Source: Ophioceras dolichostomum (Eukaryota; Ascomycota; Sordariomycetes; Magnaporthales; Ophioceraceae). From it: a DNA stretch of 63,409 nucleotides. The number at the start of each line of letters is the position of its first letter. Positions within the stretch are counted from its first letter, which is position 1. Under the pieces are notes generated by a model. It saw only the letters and a program-made list of their open reading frames with translations, was not told where the DNA came from and made no database searches. Of the stretch, positions 1 through 10,687 are shown piece by piece. The position numbers were made by a program, and so were the translations under genes. The stretch spans positions 1 through 63,409 of the forward strand of contig PYST01000224.1 of NCBI GenBank assembly GCA_003049485.1, in the 5' to 3' direction.

Positions 1-1639
1 AAGCCCGCGAAGCCGAAGAACGCGTTATGTCCTTGATCCCGCCCGAACGAGTGGTCGGACCCGCAGAGCCTGTTACAATAGCCGCCGTCCTCTCCACTGC
101 CGCGCATCCTCGAGGGGCAGACCTGGTCGACCTGATCAAAGATGAAAACGAGAGGCAAAATCTCGGTCGTCACGAAGGTCGCCTAGTGGTTCCTGCAAGC
201 ATGCTAGACGGAAAGATCGCCCTCCGGACCACCCTGATCCAAGAAGCTCATGCTCCCCCTGTCTTCGCTCACGGAGGACAAAACAAGACTCTCCGCTTCC
301 TGAAGAGAGACTACTTCTGGATCGGTATGAACCGCGACGTCCGCCAGTTCGTCAACAACTGCCACGAGTGCCATCGGAACAAGCTCCGACACGACAAAAC
401 CCCTGGTCTCATACACCCAATACCCGTCCCCAAGCTCGTTTGGGAACAGGTAGTCGTCGATGGCACATGCCTAAGGACGAGTTTGGATACGCCTACGTAT
501 GGGTGTTCGTGTACAAATTTGGCTGAATTAAAGCTACGCTCCCTGGCCATAAGAACGACACCGCCGAGACACTCGCCATGAGGTACAATCGGTTCTTGTA
601 CCGACTTTTTGGCTGTCCCGCGGTTTGGTTGTCCGACAACGCCGGCCCGTTTATCTCCGAGTTCCTCGCTACTTTGAACAAGCTCACTGGCACCAAACAC
701 CGCCACGGAAGTCCATTGCACCCCCAGACACAGGGAGCAGTAGGGGTTACCAACGTGGAGCTGGACCAGCAGCTAAGGTTCTATGTCGACAAGTACCAGA
801 CCACGTGGAGCGCGTACCTCCCGGCTCTGGACTTTACCCACAATTCGGCATGGCATTCAGCGCTCGGTATGGCACCACTAAAGGTTCTCTCTGGCACTGA
901 ACCCTGGAACCCCCTCTCTCTGGACCCGCCGGTCGAAGTCAACGAGTCGGAAAGACAGCAGAAGGCACGAGAGCTCGTAGAGCAAGCCAAGGCTGTCCAA
1001 GAACAAGCCCACGACTTCGCCCTAGCCGCTCAGAAAGCTCAGGAGGTCCAGGCCAATAAGAAAAGGCGCCCTGTGGACTTTGGCGTGGGAGACTTTGTGT
1101 TCGTCCGCAAGCGCGGCTTCACTACCGCCGCCCCAACAACCCGCCTCGACTCTCAATACGTCGGCCCATGGAAGGTGTTAGAGATCAAAGGGCACAGCTT
1201 CGTCCTCGAGACGCCGCCCGGGTACAAAGGATCTCCACTGTTCCACGCTGACCGACTGCACAAAGCCCTGGACGATCCCCTTCCTCAACAACACCAGGAA
1301 CCGGAACCACCCGGAGAGATTAACGGCGAACCTGAATGGGAAGTGGACAAAGTACTCGCTTCACGTTTGGCAGGACGGGGCAAAACCTTGGAGTACCAAG
1401 TCGACTGGAAAGGCTGCGACCCCGATGAAACTTGGTATCCCGCGAGGGATTTGAGAAACTCACCAACGGCACTCGAGGTTTTTCATCAGCAGTATCTCTC
1501 GGCAGCAGGCCCGCCAGTTAACCTGCAGGAGTGGATCCGAGCCGCGGCAGAGGACAGGTTCGTAGAGGATAAAGAGGACGACAATTCGGCCGAGAAGGTA
1601 AGCTATGAGAGGAAGAAAAGGCCGACGAGGCACAAGTAG
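1..1639 (+). pseudogene. Ty3/gypsy integrase + chromodomain fragment (broken)
   Basis: This is the 3' part of a gypsy-type pol polyprotein entering from the left edge. The first open stretch (to about 581) has an integrase zinc-binding module with paired His (HAPPVFAH) and a CHEC cysteine pair. The catalytic-core region follows in another frame from about 578, with motifs such as WLSDNAGPFISEF and HGSPLHPQTQG. The C-terminal part ends in a chromodomain (PEWEVDKVLA, YQVDWKGCDPDETWYP), the module that chromoviruses use to target chromatin. Near 470-580 the core needs a frame change and meets a stop, so the integrase cannot be translated whole. The upstream gag, protease and RT are not in the window. 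It differs from the minus-strand element to its right, so the two are separate families or old subfamilies. Identification as a chromodomain gypsy element is firm; the exact family is not. Confidence 0.88.
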
Positions 1640-1674
1640 CAAGGCTATGCACCGCCTTCGCGATACAAGGCCTT

Positions 1675-1687
1675 GGAGGGGGATAGT
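1675..1687 (+). other. Candidate polypurine tract and start of 3' LTR
   Basis: A purine run (GGAGGGGGATAG, 1675-1686) lies shortly after the chromodomain stop and is followed at 1687 by TGTGACGG, a TG start expected of an LTR. The following sequence cannot be matched to a second LTR copy here, and the element is interrupted before about 1890 by the minus-strand element. This is inference from position and composition only. Confidence 0.35.
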
Positions 1688-1888
1688 GTGACGGTCGCTG
1701 TCCGCAAGGGCCCCACTTTTCGGTCACGCCCACCGCTGGCCTTCACCGCCTTCCGGCAGAATTCACTATTTTGTGCCAGGCTGGAAGCCTCTCTTCCAGA
1801 CCTTCCCTTCTTTCCCTCCTCATAGCAGAATCTTCGTCAATTGTATCACCATATTGGCTTCCCAGCCTCTCGGCGTCTCTGATCGTGA

Positions 1889-4800
1889 CAGGTATTGTCG
1901 AATCCCGTCTTGTCCTTGGGCATGCTTTTAAAGTCCACCACCACGTGGGACCACTGCCTATCAGGAATGGGGAGAGGGTGCAGTAGACCCGGCGTTTTAT
2001 CGCGGGGCACTTTGGCCGAACGACAAGGACAGTTGGCCACAAAGCGGTCCACGTCCCCGAACAGCCCAGGCCACCAAAAGCGAGTAGAGACCAGGAGTCG
2101 CGTTTTATTACGACCCGGGTGTGCCGTCGCCATGCGTGAATGCGCTTCGTCAATCATCTTTGTCCTCCAATTGTCCTCCTCTGGGACAATCAATCGTCCT
2201 TTGTACAGCGGGTACTTGTTCTGGAGGATAGACCATGGCTCGGCCCCCTCTCTCCCCTTTGCACGGAAGGGCTCGAGGCTTGCTGCATTCTCGCATGCGC
2301 GGAGGAGCTCCTCGGCGAATGACCAATCCGGAATGTCATCTGTCAGCGTTGCCACTTGTGGGACAGCCTCGTTGGTCGTATCAAGCTCGAACACCTCTGC
2401 AGATCCGTCCCTGGTAACTGGCCGGAAGATAGTTATGTAGCGTTCCGCCTCCCGCTTAGCCTTCTGAGTATTTAGCTCGTCCGTCTTCCTCGTCAGAGCA
2501 TCCGCCGCGACATTTTCGCTCCCGGGTCGATAGGTGATTTCGAAATTGTATTGTGCGAATAGCTCCACCCATCCTGCTTGTCGTAGGTTGAGGTGCCGTT
2601 TCGTGCTGAAATATTCGAGCGCCTGATGGTCGGTGATTATTCGGAAGCGTTGCCTTTGGCCGATCAGCTCTGGTCGCCAGAACTTGAGGGCTCGTACCAC
2701 TGCCAGCAGTTCTTTGTCGTGGATGCCATAGTTAAGTCCCGCGCCATGCATTGTTTCAGAGAAGAAAGAGACAGGGTGCCAGCTATCGTCTCATTCTTGG
2801 CTAGGGACTCCCGCAACAACCCCATCGGAGGCATCAGTTTCCACCCTCGTGGGTCGGTTATGATCGAAGTGTCGTAGTACTGGTGCAGTTGTTAGTCTCT
2901 TCTTTGGTTCTTCGAAGGCGACCTGCTGGGTGGCAGTCCACTTATAAACCTCTCCTTTTCTGATGAGGGCGTGAAGAGGTTTCGCGATGCGGCTATATTC
3001 TGGGACGAATCGTCGATAGAAATTGCAGAACCCGAGGAAGGACTGCACTCCTCTCAGGGTTGTAGGCGGTTTCCAGTTGGCGACAACAGCTGTCTTCGTC
3101 GAGTCGAGCCCTATGCCATCCGTTCCAACCACGAAGCCCAGGAACTTGGTGTTGGTGACGTGAAATTCGCACTTCTTCAAGTCCGCTTGGAGACCTGCTT
3201 CCTGGAGTTTCAGCAACACCTTGCGGACATGAACCTCATGCTCCTCCACAGAGTTTGACCATATGATGATATCGTCGACGTAGGCGGAACAAAAATCTTC
3301 AAGATAATCCATCAACAAGTGATTAATATACCTCTGAAAAGTGGCGGGTCCGTTGGTAAGGCCAAAGGGCACTACTTTATAGCGATAGGTTCTATACCTC
3401 GTTCGGAACGTGGTCAAATCTAAAAAGGCTGGGTCGATCCGTAGCTTATGGAAAGCCTGTCGAATGTCGATTTTGAAGAAGATTCTAGAGCCGCTCAGCT
3501 TTGCCAAGGTTTCGTCGATTAGCGGTAATGGACAAACGTCTTTCTTCGAGATAGCGTTCAGCTTGCGGTAATCCACGCAAAACCTCAAGGACCCGTCACT
3601 TTTCCTTGCGAATAGGATTGGGGCCGCCCACGGAGCGCCGCTGGGTTCAATGAAGCCTTTGTGGAGATTTTCTCGGAGGTACGTCTTGCACGCTTCCAGG
3701 TCTTCCAGCGACATCTTATAGAGCGGACTAAAGCCAAGGTCCCCAGGTCGTGCACCTTCTTCAAGCTCGATCTTATGGTCCACCCCCGGCTTCAAGGGCG
3801 ATATTTGATCCGAATCGACTTTGCTGAAAACCTGGGCAATGTCCTGGTATGCCTTGGGAACCGTTTTGCGGTCCATCTCCCGGAGGGTTTCCTCATCGTA
3901 CTGCAATGCTTCCTCGTTTTCCTCCTGCCGGAACTCGACGAGACGGTCAATTTCCATCAGAGTGGTCAGTCCTAAGGCGGCGTCCTGGTTTCGGGACACT
4001 GTTCTCTTCCAATTGTCGACTCCGATGACCGCCACGTCGAGAGGTCTCTTTCGGTACCAGCCCACGGAATCCCTTCCCAGGTGGTAGGGGCCTTGTGCGT
4101 CTTTTTCCCAAGGTGTGGGCTCGTCTTTTTTCCGCTTGGGCCTCGGGGCATTCGGAGGTGAGATAGACTGGACCAAGGAGTCCCAATCCTCAAGCTCATT
4201 ACCGAAGGAGGACTCCTTCCGCAGGACCTCTTCCGCGGGAGAGGTCAGTCGCTTGAGTATCGTCCGTTGCTGTAGGAGTGTTGGACCCGGCTCATCTTTG
4301 GTCGCTTTCAAGGCTGCTATCTTGTGTCGGATTTGGCTAAGGGTTCCATCTTTTCGTCTCTTATCCTCCAAGTTCATCAGCTTGTCTCTCTTTTCCACGT
4401 CTTCCTGGTATTTCGGACTAGCCATGGGGGGTTCGTCGGCCTGGTCCATGACAATGTCCGGGCTCGCGGGGGGAATCCGTTCGTAGTCAAGGAACAGAAG
4501 CTCCCTTCTGCGACAGTCCACCAGGATGCCGTGTTGTGCGAGAAAGACCCGTCCGAGAATCAGGTCTTGGAGCATGTCTATGACAATGAAGTAAACATTG
4601 CTGAATCGTTTCCCCTGCACAGTCATATGTCCTTTCATTAGGACGCCAACCATTTGACCTCCCTCCCCTCGGTAGCCCCTCACAGGCCTCGGGGAGAAGT
4701 CAGTTATCGATGGCATCTTCAATATCTTGCGGGCTCTTCGGGCCATTTTCAGGCTCATAAACACACATCCGTTTGCTCCCGTATCGACCAGTGCATCGGT

Positions 4801-4902
4801 TGTCAAAGAAAGTCCATCAAGAGAAACAGAAGCTGGTACCAGAAGAGGATCTCCTCCCAGCAACTTCCCTAACACGTCTGTCCGTCCGACAATACTGGCC
4901 AA
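1889..4902 (-). pseudogene. Gypsy pol: protease, RT, RNase H, integrase N-terminal part
   Basis: From 4902 downward the protein shows an aspartic protease site (DTGANG), then reverse transcriptase blocks (FCVDYRKLNAISKK, IFFKIDIRQAFHKL, catalytic AYVDDIII), a palm/connection region and RNase H (VETDASDG). A TGA at 2793-2791 interrupts the frame. Beyond it the same frame resumes from about 2751 with the rest of RNase H (IHDKELLAVV, ITDHQALEY, GSENVAADALTRK) and the integrase zinc-binding module. The zinc-binding cysteines read NCPCR, one residue short of the usual C-X2-C, so the module looks damaged. Family homology ends soon after VVVDFKSMPKDKTGFD. Gag and pol are in different frames, which is common in the family and may reflect programmed frameshifting or decay. 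Confidence 0.88.
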
Positions 4903-4937
4903 TTCTACCCCTGGAAGGGAGTCAAGGTTCTCCAGGG

Positions 4938-6576
4938 CTACTCTTTTCCCTCCTCATCTGACTCCTGCTCGAGACGAGCGCGGTTGGATTGGTATTTTCC
5001 ATAGATGGCGGCCACTCGGGCTTCATGGGCATCTGCCTCTTGTTTCTTGGAAGGGCAGGTCCGGGTGGTGTGCCCTTGCTCGCGGCAGTGGAAGCAGCGT
5101 CCCTCGGCGATCATCTTCATCTCTTCAGGGGTAGGTTTGTCCCGTGTGATTGTAGTCGTGGGGTTGGCATTTCTCACAGGGGCCAGACGGTTAATTGGTT
5201 TCTTGTTCTTCTGTCCCGAGTTGTTCTCCTTGTTGCTGGCTGCCTCCCCACGTGCCTTTTTGATCCGGCAGTTGACTTCCTGTACCTGTCGAGAAAAGGC
5301 GTCGAAGGACACGGAGGGGACCAGGTATTCCTTGGCTATGGCCACCTTGAGGTTGGTTAAGAGATGACGGTTCAGTTCCCTCTTCCACTGGATGCGAGGG
5401 ATCTGGCACTCGCCTGCAAGTCGCACGAAGGTGTTCTTGAAGATGGCGAAGTCGTCAGATGGCTTCATCTGCAATTTGTCCAGAGCGTCGTGAGCTTTCT
5501 CCGTGGCATCAGGGTCGTAGTGCTCTGTCCACAGGTGGTCCATCACTTGATCGAAGGTAGTCAAGACGGCCCGGGTTGTCGGGTCGCAAATACGGGAGCA
5601 GGATTGAAGCGGCACGACCTCCAAGTCGTGACTCCACGTACATACGTTTGCGGGCGTCGGTGGGATCATGTTCGGCATCCATCTCCAGCTTGTTTTGATG
5701 CGGTGGTACCACACCTCGAATTCCACCTCGTCCTTATCTGTCTCTCCTCGAAATAGGGGAGGGTTTTCCATTCGAGACTTGGAGGAGCCTGGTGTGGAGG
5801 AAGGAACGGGTGTGTCATGACGGACGGATGCGGCGTGTGTTGCCATGGAAACGATGGCAGCGTTCAACTCGGTGATTGTCTGGCTCTGGTCCTCGATCTG
5901 TTCCATGAGGTCATTCACTATCTCGGGGGTCCTCTGAGTGGGGTTCTGGGCCTGGGTGCGGGAGAGTGTTCCCAAGGTATCCGCCCAATCGAACATGAAC
6001 AGTAGATTCTCGTCCATGATCTTGCACATCTGGTGCATCTCCTTGGTTTGTGAGTAGACAGCCGTCAATGCAATGAAGCGAGCCTTCACCTCTGCGAAAA
6101 GCGCCTCCGGGTTCGCATCCCACATTGACCGGAAGTTTTCATAGTCGCAGAGTCCGTTGTCTTCAGCGAAGGCCTTCTTGGCGGGCTTCGTGAATGGCTA
6201 GAAACAAAAGCGGTGGTCTTCTGGGTACCGGACAACTCAGCCAAGTCACTGATCTTCTTCTCCTGGGCGTTTTTCAGCTCGTCATCGGTTACCTGGTATC
6301 GGGTATGGGGTAGCTGGGGCGCTACTTTGTCGAGGAAAGTCGAGTAATCGTGAAGTTCTTCCACGTTTGTGTCGTTGCCATTGGGATCGGGGATCGTCGC
6401 GTTCGGAGCGACGGCATGCAGGATTGATGTGCGAGACGAGGCGACTTTGTGCTCAGAAAGGACGCCCTTCGATTCTCCGCTCCGGAGAGGGTTCCCTCGA
6501 TCGCCTCCGTCGCGAACTGGACCTGCTTCCTAGCCTCGTCGGCCCGTTTGGCTTTCTCCTCTACTGAGACAGCCAT
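4938..6576 (-). pseudogene. Gypsy gag with CCHC zinc knuckle, N-terminus frameshifted
   Basis: The main open stretch (6125-4938) encodes a retrotransposon Gag/capsid-like protein with a CX2CX4HX4C zinc knuckle (CFHCREQGHTTRTC) near its end, the nucleic-acid-binding signature of Gag. Upstream, 6364-6086 and 6576-6322 give short pieces in other frames that probably belong to the same N-terminus, so at least two frameshifts separate them. The downstream end overlaps no pol frame; pol starts in a different frame about 36 nt later. Capsid and nucleocapsid functions are inferred from the family. Confidence 0.8.
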
Positions 6577-6737
6577 ACCGTGTATCCGGTATCGGGTGGG
6601 ATATTGTGCACCTTCCCAGGTGGAGAGTTGAGTTTGAGATTATGTCACGGGAACGAGGAGAGAAGAGGCAGGGCTCTAGAATATCCTGTGGTTCATTGAG
6701 AATCTCAAACTAAGGAAGAAAGTAGGTGGAAGAGGTT

Positions 6738-6755
6738 GCTCGTAGGGCCCCGCCA
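6738..6755 (-). other. Inferred primer-binding site of the minus-strand retroelement
   Basis: On the minus strand the sequence TGGCGGGGCCCTACGAGC starts two bases after the inferred LTR end. It begins with TGG, as expected for pairing with the CCA end of a tRNA primer. Its location between LTR and gag fits a 5' PBS. The tRNA was not identified. Confidence 0.5.
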
Positions 6756-6757
6756 TC

Positions 6758-7488
6758 TGTAGGAAATGATATGGGGCCCTGGGCGGTGGGCCACGGCAGA
6801 ATCAGTCAATCGGCCGGGCAGGCCCTGTGAAGGCCTGCCGCGCCATGACAGCACTAAGGCTCACGAAGTCCAAATCGACCTCCACTTCTCTTGTCGGGGT
6901 TGTTGCGCGATAGGTGCGCCTGACGATTGGGTCACGGAAGACGTCCGCTCATCAGTACGTTATCTAGGGGAGGAGAGTACTAAGGCTCACGAGGTCCAAA
7001 TCGAAACTCCTTCTAGACACGATGGAGCATCTCAGAGCGTGGAATTGGCGCTGAATTGACCAGAACAGTCCACGTCTCGAAAGATCTTTCTTCCTAGCTT
7101 ATCTGTACTACCTTTGCCAGGTAGTGNAATTGACCAGAACAGTCCACGTCTCGAAAGATCTTTCTTCCTAGCTTATCTGTACTACCTTTGCCAGGTAGTG
7201 CTGATTAGTGTTGGAAGGCCCAGGTAGAAAGCGATTGCACGCGTGCGGTATAAGAGGGGGTTGCCAAAGCAGGTTCAATTCATCTATGTTCTAAGTTAGG
7301 TTCTATGGAAAAGGCAGAGGGAGAGTCCCTCTCCTTAAGTACAGGGAGAGGTGGAAGGTCGATAACGTTGACTGAGGCAATCGTTGACGTAGTCGTTGAC
7401 GTTGTGACTTGGCCAGAGCCTCGTGGTCACTCGAGGCTTTGCAGTCAACAACTCTGATGTTGGTGATCACCAGTCAACACAATCAACA
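6758..7488 (-). repeat. Inferred 5' LTR of the minus-strand gypsy element
   Basis: Bounds were set by the plus-strand TG at 6758 beside the primer-binding site and a terminal CA at 7487-7488 (minus-strand start TGTTGATTG), giving about 731 bp in this assembly. No second LTR is present to confirm the ends. Inside are two 26-bp near-identical direct repeats (6853-6878 and 6979-7004, one mismatch) and an exact 73-bp duplication at 7054-7126 and 7128-7200 around an N at 7127. The true LTR is probably shorter than it appears if that duplication is an assembly artefact. Confidence 0.55.
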
Positions 7489-8117
7489 GTTATTTTTAAC
7501 CCGCATTAATGCTTAAAGCCAAAACCCCTTTTGGAAATCAGTAGCCAGATGAGCACTTCGCTCTCTGGCAACATTTGTTATGCTTAACCCCCTTTGGTGC
7601 CTGAGGCCGATTCCGTTCTGTGGCGAGATGAGCATTTTGTCAGACAGAAGGTGGCACCGTATTCAATCAATTGGGCAGCACAATGGGTGTGTATTTTTCC
7701 GTGGTCTTTCTTTTTTTTTTTGTTGCTTCATCGCTCTCTCTGACCTGCTTGGGCCGAAATCTCTGATCTCCACGAATCCTCTAGGTCTGTCCACTCACGT
7801 GGATCTGCACGTGATCCCAATCACCTCTGGGAACCCTCTCCTGTCTGACACATTTCGCTTTCCTTCTGGTGGAAAGCTTGGAAACCTTCTCCGTTTAGCC
7901 AAGAAGATTCCTGCCCCTCGCGTCGAATTCGCGCACCTGCAACCTTGTTGTACCTAATCGGGGGCCAGTGGTCGATACCGATAAAGCCCCTCGAACCCAC
8001 AGCCACAATCAGCCACAAACAGCCACATGGCCGCAAGCCAGGAGAGGCCTTCCCATTCCCATGCATTCGCTGCCCGATAGCTCCCCATGTTCCTTCTGAC
8101 ACGTTTTATTGTTAACG
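7489..8117. other. Upstream region of the MBOAT gene; no gene seen
   Basis: It lies between the LTR end and the MBOAT ATG. It holds two degenerate tandem copies of about 70 bp (7508-7575 and 7579-7645) sharing a TGCTTAA...CCCTTTGG...GATGAGCA pattern, and a T-run near 7708-7720. An open frame at 7580-7957 has no recognisable protein character. It probably contains the promoter and leader of the downstream gene. Confidence 0.5.
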
Positions 8118-10386
8118 ATGTGGCCTTTTTCTTTCCTTTCCAGTGTATACCAGTTGGATAACCTGGATACTCGCCTTACAACCCCCTCGTCAGTCCCCTA
8201 CCATGCCGACGCCGATCGCAGCGATGGACATGCGGCAATCAAAAAGGAGCGGGATGGCCGGTCCCTGGCATCGAAGTGGAACACCCCCGAGTTCTATTTC
8301 TACTACCTCGTGCTCCTAATCGCCATCCCTTATATGTTCTGGGTCGTGTTTGACGTGTCGAAACGTAAGTTTTGTATTTCCCGAGCCGGTTTATCTGGCG
8401 TATCATCCGTCTAGACCGTCGTCGGAACAAAATGAGGCTCATTGCGTCAACTCGAGGGGTGGACACTTGGCAGCTTCCGATCCCCGGTACCCGAAATTCG
8501 AGCATCTTCTCGCGCCGGGCTGGATTCCTGGTCGCATGGTGGTGAGACTCCTCTCATCCTTCTTCCCCGACGCTACGCCATCACGATCTTGCCGACTCAC
8601 GCGTCTTGATTTCCCTGCCTCTGATGCCTCTGCATAGGACGCCTCCGACCCACAATACCATACCTTCCGATCTAACCTGCCGTACCTGGCTGCGCTCTTG
8701 GTGCTGCACCCTCTCTGCAGGCGAATATGGAATGCCACAGTCGGACTGTTGTCCTCCGGGGGTGGCGGCGGCGGCGCCCCGCCCACATCAACGGCAGAGC
8801 GTGAAGAGGCGCGTCTCGGCCGGCGAGTCTCGTTCGATTTCGCCTTCGCATTCGCCTTCCTCGTCGCCTTGCATGGGTTCTCCGCAGTCAAGGTCCTCGC
8901 CATTCTCTCAACAAACTACTCGATAGCCACGGCCATGCCAACCTGGGCTATACCAACTGCTACATGGGTCTTCAATATCTCGATTCTATTCGCGAATGAG
9001 CTCTGCCGGGGGTATAGGTTCAGAGATATGGCGAGCCTAGTGACTGGTAACGGAGACTCTCTGCTGCTCAGCACTGGGCAGTGGCTTGATAGCTGGGGAG
9101 GGCTTATGCCACGATGGGAGATCTTGTTCAACATCACGGTCCTGCGCCTCATAAGCTTCAACTTGGACTACTACTGGAGCCTGGAGCGAAGGAGTCTCAG
9201 CCCTATCGAGGTTTGTCTATTTTCCTTCGTTGGCATCGTAGTACTCGAGGCCGACACATCACAAGCTAGAAATGGAGGGACAGAGAGAAAATGGGAATCA
9301 GTCACGGAATACTAACCCACCAAAGAAGAAGCAGCTCGACCCCGCCAACCTGTCAGAGCGGGACCGAGTGTCGATGCCGGCAAGGATTGGGGACTACTCA
9401 TTCCGGAACTATGTGGCGTATGCCGTGTACGCGCCGTTGTACCTGGCCGGCCCCATCTTGACATTTAACGACTACATTGCGCAACAGCGGCACCGCCTGG
9501 CAAGCATCGAGACGCCGCGCACGATCCGATACGGCGCGCGGTTCATACTGGCGCTGTTGGCGATGGAGGTGCTGCTGCACTTCCAATACGTTGGCGCAAT
9601 CGGCCAGGCCAACCCCGTGTGGAGCAGCTACACGGCTGCTCAGCTGAGCCTGCTCTCGTACTTCAACCTGCACCTGATCTGGCTCAAGCTGCTGTTGGCA
9701 TGGCGCCTGTTCCGGTTGTGGGCGTTGCTAGACGGCGTCGACCCGCCCGAGAACATCCTGCGCTGTGTGAGCAACAACTTTAGTCCCCTATCCTTCTGGC
9801 GCGCCTGGCACCGGTCGTACAATCGCTGGCTCATTCGCTATGTATACGTCCCACTCGGCGGCGCTGATTTCGGGTCGCGGAGGAGGGCCGCGCGCTCCAT
9901 GCTCAACTACGTTGTCATCTTCACCTTCGTAGCCCTTTGGCACGACATCCAGCTGCGCCTGCTCGTGTGGGGCTGGCTGATCGTTCTATTCTTCGTCCCC
10001 GAGGTCCTGGCCGGCTGTCTGTTTCCGCGGCGCAAGTGGGAACATCGCCCCACCGCCTACCGCATGTTGTGCTGCATGGGCGCTGTTGGGAACGTCCTCG
10101 CAATGATGTCGGCAAATCTCGTGGGCTTCGCTGTCGGCATCGACGGCCTCGAGAGCATTCTGAGCGGTATCTTCCACGACCTAGCTGGTACGCGAAACCT
10201 CCGCCCGACTCGTCCCATCCCGTCGGTGTCTTGTCTGACACGTGCTAATCGATCCCTGTGCTGGGCACTGTCCTGCTAGGCGTCCTGTTCCTTGTCGTCG
10301 CGTGCTTCGTGTTGTTTGTCGGTATTCAAGTCATGTTTGAGATTCGGGAGTCGGAGCTGCGGAAAGGAGTCCGATTGAGGTGTTGA
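8118..10386 (+). CDS. GUP1: MBOAT family O-acyltransferase, Gup1-like (618 aa)
   Basis: A multi-pass ER membrane acyltransferase. Yeast Gup1 remodels GPI-anchor lipids and affects membrane and wall composition; that role is inferred here from the family. Exons: 8118-8364, 8474-8541, 8638-9210, 9326-10187, 10280-10386. Joined, they restore family motifs across every junction (VSKPSDPRYPKFEHLL; GRMVDASDPQYHTFRS; SPIEKKQLDPANLSERDRV). The start MWPFSFLSSVYQLDNLDTR matches the conserved Gup1 N-terminus, so the ATG at 8118 was chosen. MBOAT catalytic-region histidines are about H458 (FWRAWHRSYNRW) and H502 (ALWHDIQ). Many hydrophobic segments are visible, including the last one before a short cytosolic tail. 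Length fits fungal Gup1 (about 600 aa). It is convergent with the membrane-protein gene to the right. Confidence 0.9.
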
Positions 10387-10687
10387 GGTCGGCCTGCACC
10401 AGTGGGAGGGCCTGGACGTAAAGAGACCACGACGGAGAAAGTCGTGGACGATTCGTAATCATCATCACTATTAACAGCATTAGTGGAAGTGGCCATGGTA
10501 TTTGCATCCGGCCGTGTTCCGCCGAGGTGTCCCAGACCACACATGCCCCCTCGACGGGCTGCGAGCGAAGAGAGAGGCACCACACCAACAGCAACCGTAG
10601 AGCCTTAGTGGGTTGGGTAAACGGTCTGAAGGGGTGTCGGATGCCCAGGTACCTTAAACCTACCTAGGTAGGCAATTAGATTACTAC
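10387..10687. other. Convergent 3' region; palindromic repeat
   Basis: This 301-bp gap separates two convergent stop codons. It contains one copy of the dispersed palindrome (CCTACCTAGGTAGG, 10659-10672). No gene is seen. It may hold both polyadenylation regions. Confidence 0.5.

Larger units (their letters stand above)
1889..7488 (-). mobile_element. Ty3/gypsy LTR retrotransposon, truncated at its 3' end
   Basis: Reading on the minus strand, the order is LTR (7488-6758), primer-binding site, gag with a zinc knuckle, protease, reverse transcriptase, RNase H and integrase. The protease-RT-RNase H-integrase order defines Ty3/gypsy. Integrase homology stops just after the first catalytic-core Asp region at about 1889, so the rest of integrase and the 3' LTR are missing. 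Gag is split over three frames at its N-terminus and pol has an in-frame stop near 2791. The copy is therefore defective, yet long tracts remain open, which suggests a fairly recent insertion. It lies tail to tail with the plus-strand fragment at 1-1690. Confidence 0.9.

Noticed and set aside
7580..7957. 125-aa open frame upstream of the MBOAT gene
   Set aside because: No family motif, low-complexity content, and it overlaps the degenerate tandem pair and T-run; most likely promoter sequence.
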